Below are positions 17,417-26,805 of a stretch of 64,000 bases of DNA, in pieces. A program made the position numbers and the translations under genes. The stretch comes from Algoriphagus aquaeductus (GTDB lineage: Bacteria > Bacteroidota > Bacteroidia > Cytophagales > Cyclobacteriaceae): positions 124,001-188,000 of the forward strand of contig NZ_QKTX01000010.1 in NCBI RefSeq assembly GCF_003253485.1, in the 5' to 3' direction. The first letter of the stretch is position 1; the number at the start of each line of letters is the position of its first letter. Below the pieces are notes generated by a model, which was not told the origin of the DNA, did no database searches, and saw only the letters and a program-made list of their open reading frames with translations.

Positions 17417-19402
17417 GTGGCTCGCCCGATTTATCATTTAGTATTAGTTTTTTGTCTAATTACCAGTTGGTTCCCCGCTATGGCGCAAGGAACGGACGCA
17501 GACAGCCTGTTGCTTGCCCTGAATGGAAAAACCGGTAAAGACCGATTGTCCCTCCTGAACCAATTGGGCACAGCTCTCCGGGAAAGTGATCAAAAATCTG
17601 CTTTTGATTTTTCGAAGGAGGCCGATTCCTTGGCTGTACAGTTGGATGATCTTTCTGCCCGAAGCCGGGCATTGGAGAACATCGGCTGGATTTATTACCG
17701 TCAAGGACAGTGGCAAAAATCCTTTGAATATTCCAGTGAGGCCTATCACCTCTCGCTGAAGGCAGAAGATAAACTTCAGGCTGCCCGGTTGATGAATAAC
17801 ATGGGAGCACTTTATTACGAACAGACCAATTACCCCAAAGCCATTGAGCAGTTTAAAAATGGGTATCGGCTGGCTACAGAGGTCAATGATCTTGCGACCC
17901 GTATCCGAAGTCTTAATAACGTGGCATTAAATTTTTCCCAAATCGGACAACAGGATTCGGCCTTGGCCTAAGCGAAGCGCTCACTTCAGCTGAACGAGGA
18001 TGCAGGGTCTCCTTACCTCACCTCTTTCGCGCATCGCGTCATCGGGGATGTATACCTTTCCAAGGGGAATTACGATACCGCTCAGGCAATCTATAATCAA
18101 TCGCTCCAATTGGCCAGAGCACAGGGAATCAAGTCCTTTGAAGCCGGGGTGCTCCACCGGCTTGGAAACGCCTACCTGCTGAATGGCGACCTTAAAGAGG
18201 CCAAAGAGATATTGACCTATTCGATTGAACTTTGTGAGGAGAATGGATTTTTGGATGAATTGTCCAAAAGCCACAAGTACCTTGCTCAGGTTTTTGAAAA
18301 AGAAGGCAATATCGAGCAGGCCTATTCCCATTTGGTAAGTTTTCAGATTTTGAATGATTCTCTGGTCAATAAATCGAATAGGGACCGACTCACGCTTTTG
18401 CAGGGGATGTTTGAGGAAAACCTTCAAATGTCAGAGCTGGAACTCCTCAAAGCCCAAAATGAAATTCAGGCTTACCGGTTGAGTGCCTCTAGGCTTTACA
18501 ATATCTTCTTTGCCTTGGGTTTTGCGGTGATTGCAGGATTGGGAGTCAGATTGTTTTTCCTGTACAAGAGTTTTAGAAAATCCAATCAGGAACTTCTTCT
18601 TCAAAAGAAAAAGATAGAGGAACAAAATCAGGTATTGGAAAAGCAGTCCGGTGAACTGCTTACGATCAATGAAACCAAAAACAAATTGTTTTCCATTCTG
18701 GGTCATGATCTTCGCGGTCCCGTGGGTCAGGTGAAATCAGTCATCGATCTGATGCTGGGCGGGCAACTTGAGAGATCCGAATTTGACGAACTGCTGGAGG
18801 CTCTGAAAAAGGACGTCGACTCGGTCAATTTTACCTTGAACAATACGCTCCAATGGTCGATGGCTCAGATGGAAGGATTTAAAATACATCCTTCCCATTT
18901 TGATTTGAGAACATCCGTGGAGCATTCGCTATCGCTGCTTGACTCCTACTTTAAGGAGAAAAATCTCACGGTTTTCAATCAGATGGAATCTAGAGCAGAG
19001 GTATATGCAGATCCCAACCTGGTCGAAGTAGTCATTCGGAACATTCTAAACAATGCTGCCAAATTTTCCAATTTTGGGGACGCGGTGACGATTTATTCCG
19101 AAACCTATCCGGATTGGGTTCAACTTTGTGTTTTGGATCAGGGAGTTGGGATGAACCAAGAGCAGATTGATTCCCTGTTGAAGGACTCTTATACCCTGAC
19201 CAAATCCCGTCTCGGAACCCAAAAAGAAAAAGGGTCCGGTTTGGGGCTGCAGTTGGTTAAAGATTTTGTAAGAAAAAATAATGGAGAAGTATCCATTGAA
19301 AGCAACCTCGGTCATGGCACCAAGTTCTGCATCAGATTACCCCGTTCCTCTTCCACTTTTCACCACGAGTCCGTCCAAAGCCAAAAAGTCGTCAAGGTCT
19401 AA
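17417..19402 (+). pseudogene. TPR sensor histidine kinase interrupted by an in-frame stop
   Basis: A Bacteroidota-type hybrid of periplasmic TPR repeats, a membrane helix, a coiled coil and a kinase. A TAA at 17969-17971 interrupts the TPR region, and the same frame continues open with matching TPR sequence to 19402 with no shift, so this is one gene with one nonsense change. N-terminal part: signal peptide from the GTG at 17417 (ends PAMAQ) and TPRs such as ALENIGWIYYRQGQW. C-terminal part: more TPRs, membrane helix (NIFFALGFAVIAGLGV), H-box HDLRGPVGQ (His codon 18704-18706), N-box NNAAKFS, and G-boxes DQGVGM and GSGLGL, all intact. A single base change at the third position (TAC or TAT to TAA) would explain it; a sequencing error is possible. 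The start is uncertain; ATG at 17336 or 17303 would lengthen it. Confidence 0.85.
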
Positions 19403-20224
19403 AATTCGGGACAGTAGTTTTAGATCCACCATGGTGGCCATGACCCTTTCAAGTTCATCTCTATAGACCACCGCTTCGGTACACCACTGAGTTTGGGATA
19501 GCCAGGTTGTGATGTCTGAGAAAGGGAGACCATAGTTTTGAGCAATCGAATTTGCCAATTGGGATGGATCCCCAAAATCCTGAATCAGGGAATAAATCCA
19601 ATCTCTCACCTGGAAAATAATGGTCCCAAATTCTTCCAAGGCCTTGGATGTTGCGACCATGACAAAGCAGGGCCACGGACTTGGAATCTCACCGATCCGT
19701 CTCATGCTGCCTTTTTCCACCATGGGGGCTGTGGTGAATTTTTCCCAAAGGAAAATACCCTGGCTTCCCTCTTTCATGGCTTTTTCGGCACCTTCCATGT
19801 TTCCCACGAGGTCATAGATCAGCTCCCCGGGATTCCAGCTTTCTCTTTTTGCCAGCACCATGGCCATCAAATGGGAACCTGAACCCATACGACTTACCAG
19901 TATTTTTTTCTCCCTAAGGTCTGAAAGAGAGTGGATATTGCTGTCTGCACCCACATGGATGCCCCAAATCAAAGGTGAGGTGACGTGAAAACCGATCATT
20001 TTTGAAGGATTTCCCCTTTCAAAATCTTTCAAAAAACTTTCTGTTAACAGGATTGCAATATCTGTATCTCCGGTTCGAAGGTCCAGATTCATTTGACCGG
20101 AACCACGCGATTCTTCTTTCCACTCGATCCGAAGCCCTTGATCCAGAAAAGGCTGCCGCTCAAAAAGTAGTCGGAATGGATAATTGAAATGCTCGGGTAC
20201 ACCGGTTACTCGGAGGGTTTTCAT
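19337..20224 (-). CDS. Periplasmic-binding-protein-fold protein, NMT1/THI5-like, without signal peptide
   Basis: A 295-residue protein with the two-lobe solute-binding fold pattern: RVTGVPEHFNYPFRLLFE at the start, GDTDIAILLTES, a hinge-like GIHVGADSNIHSLSDLREK and VSRMGSGSHLMAMVLA. It resembles ABC substrate-binding proteins of the SsuA/NMT1 group but has no signal peptide or lipobox, so it probably works in the cytosol as a binding protein or enzyme. No ABC permease or ATPase is nearby. Its 3' end overlaps the converging kinase gene by 66 bases. A repeat (20222-20317) also seen at 118-283 covers its start codon and leader, which hints at leader-based control. Ligand unknown. Confidence 0.75.
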   Translation of the reverse strand: MKTLRVTGVPEHFNYPFRLLFERQPFLDQGLRIEWKEESRGSGQMNLDLRTGDTDIAILLTESFLKDFERGNPSKMIGFHVTSPLIWGIHVGADSNIHSLSDLREKKILVSRMGSGSHLMAMVLAKRESWNPGELIYDLVGNMEGAEKAMKEGSQGIFLWEKFTTAPMVEKGSMRRIGEIPSPWPCFVMVATSKALEEFGTIIFQVRDWIYSLIQDFGDPSQLANSIAQNYGLPFSDITTWLSQTQWCTEAVVYRDELERVMATMVDLKLLSRILDLDDFLALDGLVVKSGRGTG

Positions 20225-20317
20225 CTGTTTATAATTTGATTTTTAATGGCCAGATGGAATGCCCCAGATAATCATTCCCCTGTGTGAGAAGCATTTTCTC
20301 ATGGGCATTTCATGTGG
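20222..20317 (-). repeat. Dispersed two-block repeat, copy B, in the leader of the binding-protein gene
   Basis: Same element as 118-283. On the minus strand it can form TGAGAA/TTCTCA and AATGCCC/GGGCATT helices. CATCTG can pair with CAGATG, which includes the start codon at 20224. The position directly in front of a gene favours a regulatory RNA leader; a mobile repeat remains possible. Confidence 0.6.
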
Positions 20318-20336
20318 GAGGATTTGATGCAAAAGT

Positions 20337-20367
20337 AAAAAGCCGAAGCTGAAATGCCCCGGCTTTT
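20337..20367 (-). terminator. Terminator of the GH31-MFS operon
   Basis: On the minus strand AAAAGCC...GGCTTTTT forms a hairpin 20 bases past the MFS stop codon. Its core is nearly the same as in the terminator at 7525-7565. Confidence 0.85.
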
Positions 20368-20385
20368 GGTAGGAAGGATAATAAA

Positions 20386-21711
20386 TCAGTCGTGAGTGGC
20401 TTTTCGATCGGTGATCAACAGATTGGACAATCCCGCCAAAATCAACAAGGTGCCGGCCAAGAGCATGGTATTGATTACCGCTTCACCGAAGAGGAGTTTG
20501 TATAGGAAATTTACCCCTCCCAAAGCAGCAATTATCTGGGGAATCACGATAAACATGTTGAAAATGCCCATGTATACGCCCATTTTTTTGGGCTCGACCG
20601 AACCCGAAAGCATGGCATAGGGCATGGAAAGGATGCTTGCCCAAGCGATACCGACCAATGAAAAGCACAAATGAAGCATCCAAGGCTCAGTGATGTAATA
20701 GATCAGGATAAATCCTATGCCACCGGCTATCAGACTGACCAGGTGAAGAAGCTTTCGGTTGATTTGGATTTTGGAAGCGATAAAGGAAAGGATCAAAGCA
20801 TAAAACATTGAAACCAAACCATAGGTACCCAGGTAATTGCCTACACTGTCGGCGGCATTGTTGTAGGCTTCTGAAGTGGTATCGGTGGCCCCGAAAATAT
20901 GCTCAGTGATTGCCGGGGTAGCAAAACTCCACATCGTAAAAAAGGCAAACCAGGAAAAGAACTGAACCAGCCCCAGTTTTTTCATTACCGGAGGCATCGT
21001 GGATATATTGCGAAAAATCTCCTCAAGCCCACTGAAAATGCCCTTTTTGGCGGCTTTTTCCCTCTCAAATTCCTCCATATCCTCAGGAGGGTACTCGTCT
21101 GTGGTAAGGATGGTGTACAAAATGGAAGCGAAAAGGACCAAGGCTCCAATACCAAAAGCATATTTGACAGAATCCGGAACAACCCCTTCCACTGCTGTAT
21201 TAGGTACCCCCAGCTGGGTCATCATCCAGGGAAGATTGGAAGCGACCCAAGTGCCAATCCCGATGATGAGCGTTTGAACTACAAATCCATAGGAGCGCTG
21301 GGAATCCGGGAGCTTGTCCGCAACCAAAGCCCGGAATGGCTCCATGGAAATATTGATCGAGGCATCCAAAATCCACAGGGCGCCGGCAGCCATCCAGAGT
21401 GCCGAAGAATAAGGCGCAAAAAAAAGAGCGACCGTACTCAAAACAGCACCGATAAAAAAGAAGGGTTTTCTTCTTCCATACTTGGGATGCCATGTTCGAT
21501 CACTGAGATACCCCACAATGGGCTGAACAAGTAAACCAGTCAGAGGCGCTGCAATCCACAAAAAGGGAATAGCATCTTTGTCTGCTCCGAGCGTCTGAAA
21601 TATTCTGGACATGAACCCGCCCTGCAGGGCAAATCCAAATTGAATTCCCAGAAATCCGAAACTCATGTTCCAGATCTGCCAGAAGCTCAATCGTTTTTTT
21701 TCTTGGGTCAT
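20386..21711 (-). CDS. MFS sugar transporter, SLC45/GPH-like
   Basis: A 441-residue inner-membrane carrier with 12 hydrophobic segments. The cytosolic loop 2-3 signature DRTWHPKYGRRKPFF closely fits the sucrose/maltose SLC45-type and glycoside-pentoside-hexuronide symporters. Other marks are GLLVQPIVGYLSD and SYGFVVQTLIIGIG. It lies 32 bases downstream of the GH31 glucosidase gene on the same strand, near LacI, SusE-like and GH13 genes, so it probably imports maltose or short maltodextrins with protons. Substrate is inferred from context. Confidence 0.9.
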   Translation of the reverse strand: MTQEKKRLSFWQIWNMSFGFLGIQFGFALQGGFMSRIFQTLGADKDAIPFLWIAAPLTGLLVQPIVGYLSDRTWHPKYGRRKPFFFIGAVLSTVALFFAPYSSALWMAAGALWILDASINISMEPFRALVADKLPDSQRSYGFVVQTLIIGIGTWVASNLPWMMTQLGVPNTAVEGVVPDSVKYAFGIGALVLFASILYTILTTDEYPPEDMEEFEREKAAKKGIFSGLEEIFRNISTMPPVMKKLGLVQFFSWFAFFTMWSFATPAITEHIFGATDTTSEAYNNAADSVGNYLGTYGLVSMFYALILSFIASKIQINRKLLHLVSLIAGGIGFILIYYITEPWMLHLCFSLVGIAWASILSMPYAMLSGSVEPKKMGVYMGIFNMFIVIPQIIAALGGVNFLYKLLFGEAVINTMLLAGTLLILAGLSNLLITDRKATHD

Positions 21712-21743
21712 TTTGGGTAGGGTGGGGAAAAGGGTAGGTTAAC

Positions 21744-24182
21744 TTAGAAAAGATGGGTAATCACCCATTCCTCTCCGGTATGGGGTAATTCAAGATAGGG
21801 CAAATTCTTGATTTCGAAATATGGATGATGGTGTTCTGGCAAAGGATCAAACTCTGTGAGTTTCTCCAAAAATGCATCATCTGCATGCTGTACAGCATGG
21901 GATTTCCCATTTACATCAACAGTTTTCAGCTCAAATCCATGGAAATAGATTCTCAATTTCTGGTATTGACTGGAGCGCTTGCCGGTGGATTTTTCAAGAA
22001 TCAAGGATTCTGACTCAGGCTTATAGTGAATGGACCTTTGGAAATATTCCTCCTGAAGATATTCCAAACCCTCACCTGCATCCTCGTAAAACACAAACTC
22101 AGCGCCTGTTTTTCCCCGATAGACATGTAGTCTCAATATTCCATCATGCGTAGCCCCGGTGTGTTCAATATCAGATTGCATGGCAAATACCTGTCCGGCC
22201 TTGACGTAGACAGGCAGATAATTCAATGGCGAATCTTGGTAAATGACCTGATTTCCTTGATGTTTTTGATCGGAAAAGAGGTAATACCACTCTCCCTGAG
22301 GCAGGTAGACTTTGGTGATTTCCTTATAGCTTTCCACTGGCGCTACCAAGAAAGCATCGCAAAACAGGTATTCATTTTGGAAGGCGCTTTGGTAGATCAT
22401 ATCGTCCTGTGGGTAATCCACTGCCAAAGAGGCGGAGATCGGAAGCCCCGTATTGGTGCTGGAGTAAAACTTGCTGTAAATGGTAGGCAAAAGTCTATAC
22501 CTCAGCTTCATATAGTTTCGGCTGATCTCCTCAACTTCCTCTCCAAATGCCCAAGGCTCGGCATCATTGCTGTTGATCATGGAGTGGGCGCGGTAGAAAG
22601 GCGCAAAGGCTCCGATGCTCATCCAACGGGCAAAGAGGCTCTTGCTGGCTTCACCCGCAAATCCACCCACATCATATCCTGCGAAGGATACACCACTCAA
22701 TCCCAGACTGTTGACCAATCGGATACCCGCCATCATGTGTTCTTCAGAAGCGACATTGTCTCCTGTCCAAGCGGCTGCGTACCGTTGGATACCCGCAAAT
22801 CCGGACCGGGTGAGGACAAAAGGCCTTTTTCCCGGATTTTGGAAAGCAGAGCCTTCCTGCGCACTTCGGGCCATTTGCATTCCGTAGATATTTCGGGCCT
22901 TACGGTGGGACGCTCCTTCGCCTTCGTAGTCAAACTCGATCAGATTGGGTGTAAATTGCCCCCAGGAGGCCGGCTCGTTCATGTCTGTCCAAAACCCATC
23001 TACGCCTGCCTCGGTGTAGAAGGCCATTTTCTCCGCCCACCAGGATCTGGTTTCCGGCTTCGTGAAATCAGGGAAGGCGCACCAGCCCGGCCAAACCTGC
23101 GCCTCATAGGTTTTTCCGTCAGGATAATTGACAAAAAGACCATTTTCCAACCCTTCCTCGTAAGGAACATATCCTTTTTGGGTTTTGATACCCGGGTCCA
23201 TGATGACCACTACCTTAAAACCTTTCTCCTTGAGCCGGGCGATCATGGCCTTGGGATCAGGGAATTTTTCTCCGTCAAACGTGAAAACCTTATACCCCTC
23301 CATGTGATGAATGTCGAGATAGATGACATCTGCCGGCATTTTTTTGTCGCGGAATCCTTGGGCTACCGCATAGACTTCCGATTCTGGATAATAGGAATAC
23401 CGACACTGTTGAAAGCCCAAAGCCCATTTGGGCGGCATTTGCATGCGACCCGTCAGCCAGGTATAGGAGGAAATGATCTCGGCTACAGTGGGTTGATGAA
23501 AAAAGTAATAATCCATATCTCCATCCTCAGCGCTGAAATACACAAAGCGATTGGTCGAAGCTCCAAAATTGAAAACTGTTTTGTGGGTGTTGTCAAAAAA
23601 TATCCCGTAAGAACCCTGGTCATGCGTGCCCAAATAAAACGGAATACTCATATAGAGCGGGTCATCGCCAACTCCATAGGCGAAGTAATCGGTGTTCCAG
23701 TTGGTGTAGGCTTTGCCGAATCGATTCAGATTTCCGGTTTTCTCTCCTAAACCAATAAATTTCTCATTTTTTTGAACCTGCTTGTAAGCTGTGACTTCTG
23801 TACCTATCCAGGAAATCCCCAAGGAATCATCCTGATTGAGCAGTTTTCCATGGTGATCAAAGAAAGAAAGGCAGAAAGAAGTGAGATCAATCTCAAGTTG
23901 GATCAAGGAAGTCGAAAGGCAAAGGGAATTGCCCGCCTCAGTAAGTTCAAATGGGGTCGGTTCAGGAGCGGCAATGACAGCGTAGGGGTTGGTTTCAAAT
24001 TCGTCATACCGACTGACCTGTACCCGGATGACTCCATCCTGATAGACTGTGATCCGAAAAGTACCGTGTTCACTTTTTCCCTCCAATCCGGAGCGGTTGG
24101 ATTTCCATTCCAGAATTTCGCCGATGGATTGATGGCGGGTGGAATTTTTGGAAATGCGAGAATCCGGGCTGCTGTTTTTCAT
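21744..24182 (-). CDS. GH31 alpha-glucosidase
   Basis: An 812-residue glycoside hydrolase. An N-terminal beta-sandwich (about 1-240) is followed by a TIM barrel with the GH31 nucleophile motif GFWTDMNEP (Asp400) and the acid/base region AAWTGDNVAS. The C-terminal beta domains include LPQGEWYYLF. No signal peptide is visible, so it is probably cytosolic and releases glucose from the non-reducing ends of imported maltodextrins. It is first in an operon with the MFS transporter. A LacI-type palindrome at 24324-24335 in its promoter region suggests control by the adjacent regulator. Alpha-xylosidase activity is possible in this family but less likely here. Confidence 0.92.
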   Translation of the reverse strand: MKNSSPDSRISKNSTRHQSIGEILEWKSNRSGLEGKSEHGTFRITVYQDGVIRVQVSRYDEFETNPYAVIAAPEPTPFELTEAGNSLCLSTSLIQLEIDLTSFCLSFFDHHGKLLNQDDSLGISWIGTEVTAYKQVQKNEKFIGLGEKTGNLNRFGKAYTNWNTDYFAYGVGDDPLYMSIPFYLGTHDQGSYGIFFDNTHKTVFNFGASTNRFVYFSAEDGDMDYYFFHQPTVAEIISSYTWLTGRMQMPPKWALGFQQCRYSYYPESEVYAVAQGFRDKKMPADVIYLDIHHMEGYKVFTFDGEKFPDPKAMIARLKEKGFKVVVIMDPGIKTQKGYVPYEEGLENGLFVNYPDGKTYEAQVWPGWCAFPDFTKPETRSWWAEKMAFYTEAGVDGFWTDMNEPASWGQFTPNLIEFDYEGEGASHRKARNIYGMQMARSAQEGSAFQNPGKRPFVLTRSGFAGIQRYAAAWTGDNVASEEHMMAGIRLVNSLGLSGVSFAGYDVGGFAGEASKSLFARWMSIGAFAPFYRAHSMINSNDAEPWAFGEEVEEISRNYMKLRYRLLPTIYSKFYSSTNTGLPISASLAVDYPQDDMIYQSAFQNEYLFCDAFLVAPVESYKEITKVYLPQGEWYYLFSDQKHQGNQVIYQDSPLNYLPVYVKAGQVFAMQSDIEHTGATHDGILRLHVYRGKTGAEFVFYEDAGEGLEYLQEEYFQRSIHYKPESESLILEKSTGKRSSQYQKLRIYFHGFELKTVDVNGKSHAVQHADDAFLEKLTEFDPLPEHHHPYFEIKNLPYLELPHTGEEWVITHLF

Positions 24183-24323
24183 TCGTCAATTCATTAAGTC
24201 CCTTTGGGACCTCGCTAAATTAGAAACGAAAGTGAAGGATAAAAATCGGGTTTTCTGACTCGATAGACGCGTTTTCTTCAGATTGAAAAATCAAAACCCT
24301 TTAATTTTAAAAATTTGCCCTAT

Positions 24324-24335
24324 TCAATCGTTTGC
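24324..24335. promoter_or_regulatory. Candidate LacI-family operator before GH31
   Basis: TCAATCGTTTGC matches GCAAACGTTTGC, the palindrome implied by the sites at 25534-25557, at 10 of 12 positions, and has the central CG. It lies between the lacI stop and the GH31 start. Confidence 0.5.
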
Positions 24336-24364
24336 AGTTCATGGGGGCGGATTTGGAAAAAAAA

Positions 24365-25399
24365 TCAATTTTTTTCTAACCTAACTGAGGATTTTCTAAC
24401 CAGAAGTTCGGTTTCCAATACCACTGAGTTTTCGAATTCATTCCTGTTGATTTTTTGTTCGATCAAATCCAATAGAATATCCGTGGCTTTGGCCCCGATG
24501 CGGAACCCAGGCTGCGCTACCGAGGATAGGCTGGGATCAATCATCGAACAAAATTGCCAATTGCTGAAACCCACAATTCCAATCTGATCGGGAATTCGGT
24601 ATCCGGCGGCCTTGCAAGCCATCATGGCGCCTACTGCTGCCATGTCATTGTTTCCAAAAAACGCATCTGGAACAGGAGAAAGGGTGTTCAGGAGATGGGA
24701 GGTGATTTTTTGCGCTTCCCCATCGGTTCGGCTTTCCACAATGTAATCCGGATTGACTTCCATTCCGAAGTCTCTCAAGGCATTTTCATATCCACGGATC
24801 CGCTCCTGGGAAATTTTCAGGTTGGAAGGTCCTGCCAAATGAACAATCCGGGAATATCCCTGAAGAATCAGGTGTTTGGTAGCTTCATAGGCTCCCGAGT
24901 AATCATCCACAATCACGTGGATGGCTCCGGGAATATCTGGCACCCGATCGAAAAAGACGATGGGATACCCTTTGTCAAGCAAAGATGAAAAATGCTCGAA
25001 ATCAGTGGTTTCTTTGGAGAAGCTCACCAAAAATCCATCAATCTGATTAGAAAGCATGGTATCGATGCTGGATTTTTCTCGGGCCAATTTTTCATTGGTT
25101 TGGGTAAGGATGACATTGTAGCCCCTTGCAAATGCCACCTCTTCGATCCCGCTGATTACGGTGGAGAAAAAGAAATGAACGACTTCCGGGATAATGACCC
25201 CAATCGTAAAGGATCTACTTTTTCGCAAGGACAGGGCAATCGCATTGGGGCGATAGTTCAATTTTTTTGCCATTTCCTTGACTTTCCGCTTGGTCTCATC
25301 ACTGATTCCGGGATAGTCTTTCAGGGCTCTGGAAACCGTAGAGGAGGAGACGTTGAGCTCCCTGGCGATGTCTTTGATAGTGGATTGTTCGAGCTTCAT
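24365..25399 (-). CDS. LacI/GalR-family transcriptional regulator
   Basis: A 344-residue repressor or activator with an N-terminal LacI helix-turn-helix (STIKDIARELNVSSSTVSRA, residues 6-25), the hinge helix region around NYRPNAIALSLR, and a periplasmic-binding-protein-like effector domain (GVIIPEVVHFFFSTVISGI, DAFFGNNDMAAVGA, IGIVGFSN). The start is 25399; the longer frame from 25489 adds residues before the usual MKxxxxTIKDIA start. It sits between the GH31-MFS operon and the SusE-like/GH13 operon, with palindromic sites on both sides. The effector is probably a maltodextrin or glucose derivative (inference). Confidence 0.93.
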   Translation of the reverse strand: MKLEQSTIKDIARELNVSSSTVSRALKDYPGISDETKRKVKEMAKKLNYRPNAIALSLRKSRSFTIGVIIPEVVHFFFSTVISGIEEVAFARGYNVILTQTNEKLAREKSSIDTMLSNQIDGFLVSFSKETTDFEHFSSLLDKGYPIVFFDRVPDIPGAIHVIVDDYSGAYEATKHLILQGYSRIVHLAGPSNLKISQERIRGYENALRDFGMEVNPDYIVESRTDGEAQKITSHLLNTLSPVPDAFFGNNDMAAVGAMMACKAAGYRIPDQIGIVGFSNWQFCSMIDPSLSSVAQPGFRIGAKATDILLDLIEQKINRNEFENSVVLETELLVRKSSVRLEKN

Positions 25400-25741
25400 T
25401 AAAATTATACTATTCCCAGATTTCAATATAAGAGGAAATGTATTCCTTCCTCCATGGATTGGGGAAGTAAATAAGATGAATTTTTCCAAGCTGTTGAAAT
25501 TAATGGATCAGTGGTCGGAAAAAGTTTTAGTATGCAAACGTTCCCGCAAACGTCTGCATTAAAAATTTCTTTTTAAGACCCTGCTTTGGGCTTGCGAAGT
25601 GCTTTTTCCGGTAGTATGTTATTCTTCGAATGATTATATCCCTCCTCGTCTTTTGGTCAAGTTCTAAAGAGATTTTTGATCTAAACGATAAAAAATATAA
25701 TTATTTCAAGTAGTTCAATTAATCAATCAAACTCAAAATCT
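25400..25741 (+). other. Divergent promoter region between lacI and the SusE-like gene
   Basis: No gene. It carries the tandem operator at 25534-25557 and an A/T-rich leader from about 25670. I looked for remains of susC or susD coding sequence and saw none. No exact TAnnTTTG box was found. Confidence 0.5.
25534..25557. promoter_or_regulatory. Tandem LacI-family operators
   Basis: Two abutting 12-base sites, GCAAACGTTCCC and GCAAACGTCTGC, share GCAAACGT. The second differs from the palindrome GCAAACGTTTGC at one base. A central CG in a 12-base inverted repeat is the usual LacI-family half-site arrangement. The position is between lacI and the plus-strand glucan operon. Confidence 0.65.
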
Positions 25742-26779
25742 ATGAAAGTATTTAACCGAATCGGATGGGTCGCGGTCATGATTCCAGCGCTCTTTGCTTG
25801 TGACAATTATGAAATGCCACCGATTATCCCTCAGACCGGGTCAGATATTTCTAACCCGGTGGAAGGAACTGAAATTGTCCTAATTAAAGAGGGCGCTGAA
25901 GATGAAGTATTGGAGTTTACGCTGACTGCTGCAGATTTTGGAACACAAGGAACCTCTCGTTACCAATTGGAAATGGATCTTCCAGGTGCCAATTTTGAAG
26001 ACGCAGTAGCATTTGGTGACTCAGATTCCAATTTTATAGAGGTCAATGTGGCCGAACTCAACGAAGCACTTTTGGCCAAAGGTTTAGCTTTTGGCGAAGT
26101 GGCCAATGTCGAATTTCGGGTGAAAGCCACGTTTGACCAACCGATGGACCCGATTTACGGTAAGACACTAACCCTGAAAATCACTCCCTATGATGCAGCA
26201 GTGGACTTTCCGGTAATGTATGTGCCGGGAGATTATCAAGGCTGGGACCCTACCAATCCGTTGACAGTGCTTTATGCAGAGAATTTCGATAATAAGTTCA
26301 AAGGCTTCGTTCACATCATCGGGGGATCCAGAGAATTCAAATTGACCGAAGGTCCAAACTGGGACGTCAACTACGGAGATACCGGAGCAGACAAAACTCT
26401 GCAGCGAGATGGTGACAACATCAAAGTAGCCGCTGATGGTACCTATGAACTCAATGTGGACCTTACGGCCAAGACCTACACCATTTCTGATGTGAAGCGT
26501 TGGGGAATCGTGGGAAGTGCAACTGCCGGTGGATGGGATGCAGATACGCCAATGAATGCCTATGACAAGGCCACCCATTCCTTGAAAATCACCACGGATC
26601 TGAAAGCTGGAGAGTTTAAATTCAGAGCGAACAACAATTGGGATAACAATTATGGTGGAAGCAATGGTACCCTTACCTCAGGAGGGGATAATATTGCGGT
26701 GGCCTCGGCAGGTAATTACACCATTACCTTGTACTTTGGCCCAGAAGGAATCGCAACGTACACGCTGGTGAAAAATTAA
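25742..26779 (+). CDS. SusE/SusF-like outer-membrane starch-binding lipoprotein
   Basis: A 345-residue lipoprotein with lipobox LFAC (Cys at about 20). An N-terminal SusE immunoglobulin-like domain follows (about 30-155), ending with GKTLTLKITPY. Two carbohydrate-binding modules come next: PVMYVPGDYQGWDP...FKLTEGPNWDVNYGD and RWGIVGSATAGGWD...FRANNNWDNNYGG. The paired Trp and Asn/Asp positions fit starch binding. In other Bacteroidota it acts with SusC/SusD, but neither is encoded next to it. It is followed after 83 bases, through a strong hairpin, by a secreted GH13. It is probably expressed from the promoter carrying the tandem LacI-type sites. Confidence 0.9.
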   Translation: MKVFNRIGWVAVMIPALFACDNYEMPPIIPQTGSDISNPVEGTEIVLIKEGAEDEVLEFTLTAADFGTQGTSRYQLEMDLPGANFEDAVAFGDSDSNFIEVNVAELNEALLAKGLAFGEVANVEFRVKATFDQPMDPIYGKTLTLKITPYDAAVDFPVMYVPGDYQGWDPTNPLTVLYAENFDNKFKGFVHIIGGSREFKLTEGPNWDVNYGDTGADKTLQRDGDNIKVAADGTYELNVDLTAKTYTISDVKRWGIVGSATAGGWDADTPMNAYDKATHSLKITTDLKAGEFKFRANNNWDNNYGGSNGTLTSGGDNIAVASAGNYTITLYFGPEGIATYTLVKN

Positions 26780-26805
26780 TCCGAAGACAACCCTTTCACA
26801 TTCAT

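Noticed and set aside
20225..20330. TPP riboswitch before the NMT1/THI5-like gene
   Set aside because: It has a TGAGA element but lacks the conserved 3' half (GCGTAGGGA-type), so the thiamine idea is not supported.
22146..23750. 534-codon plus-strand open frame
   Set aside because: Antisense to the GH31 gene, whose family motifs are unmistakable; the product has no recognisable domain.
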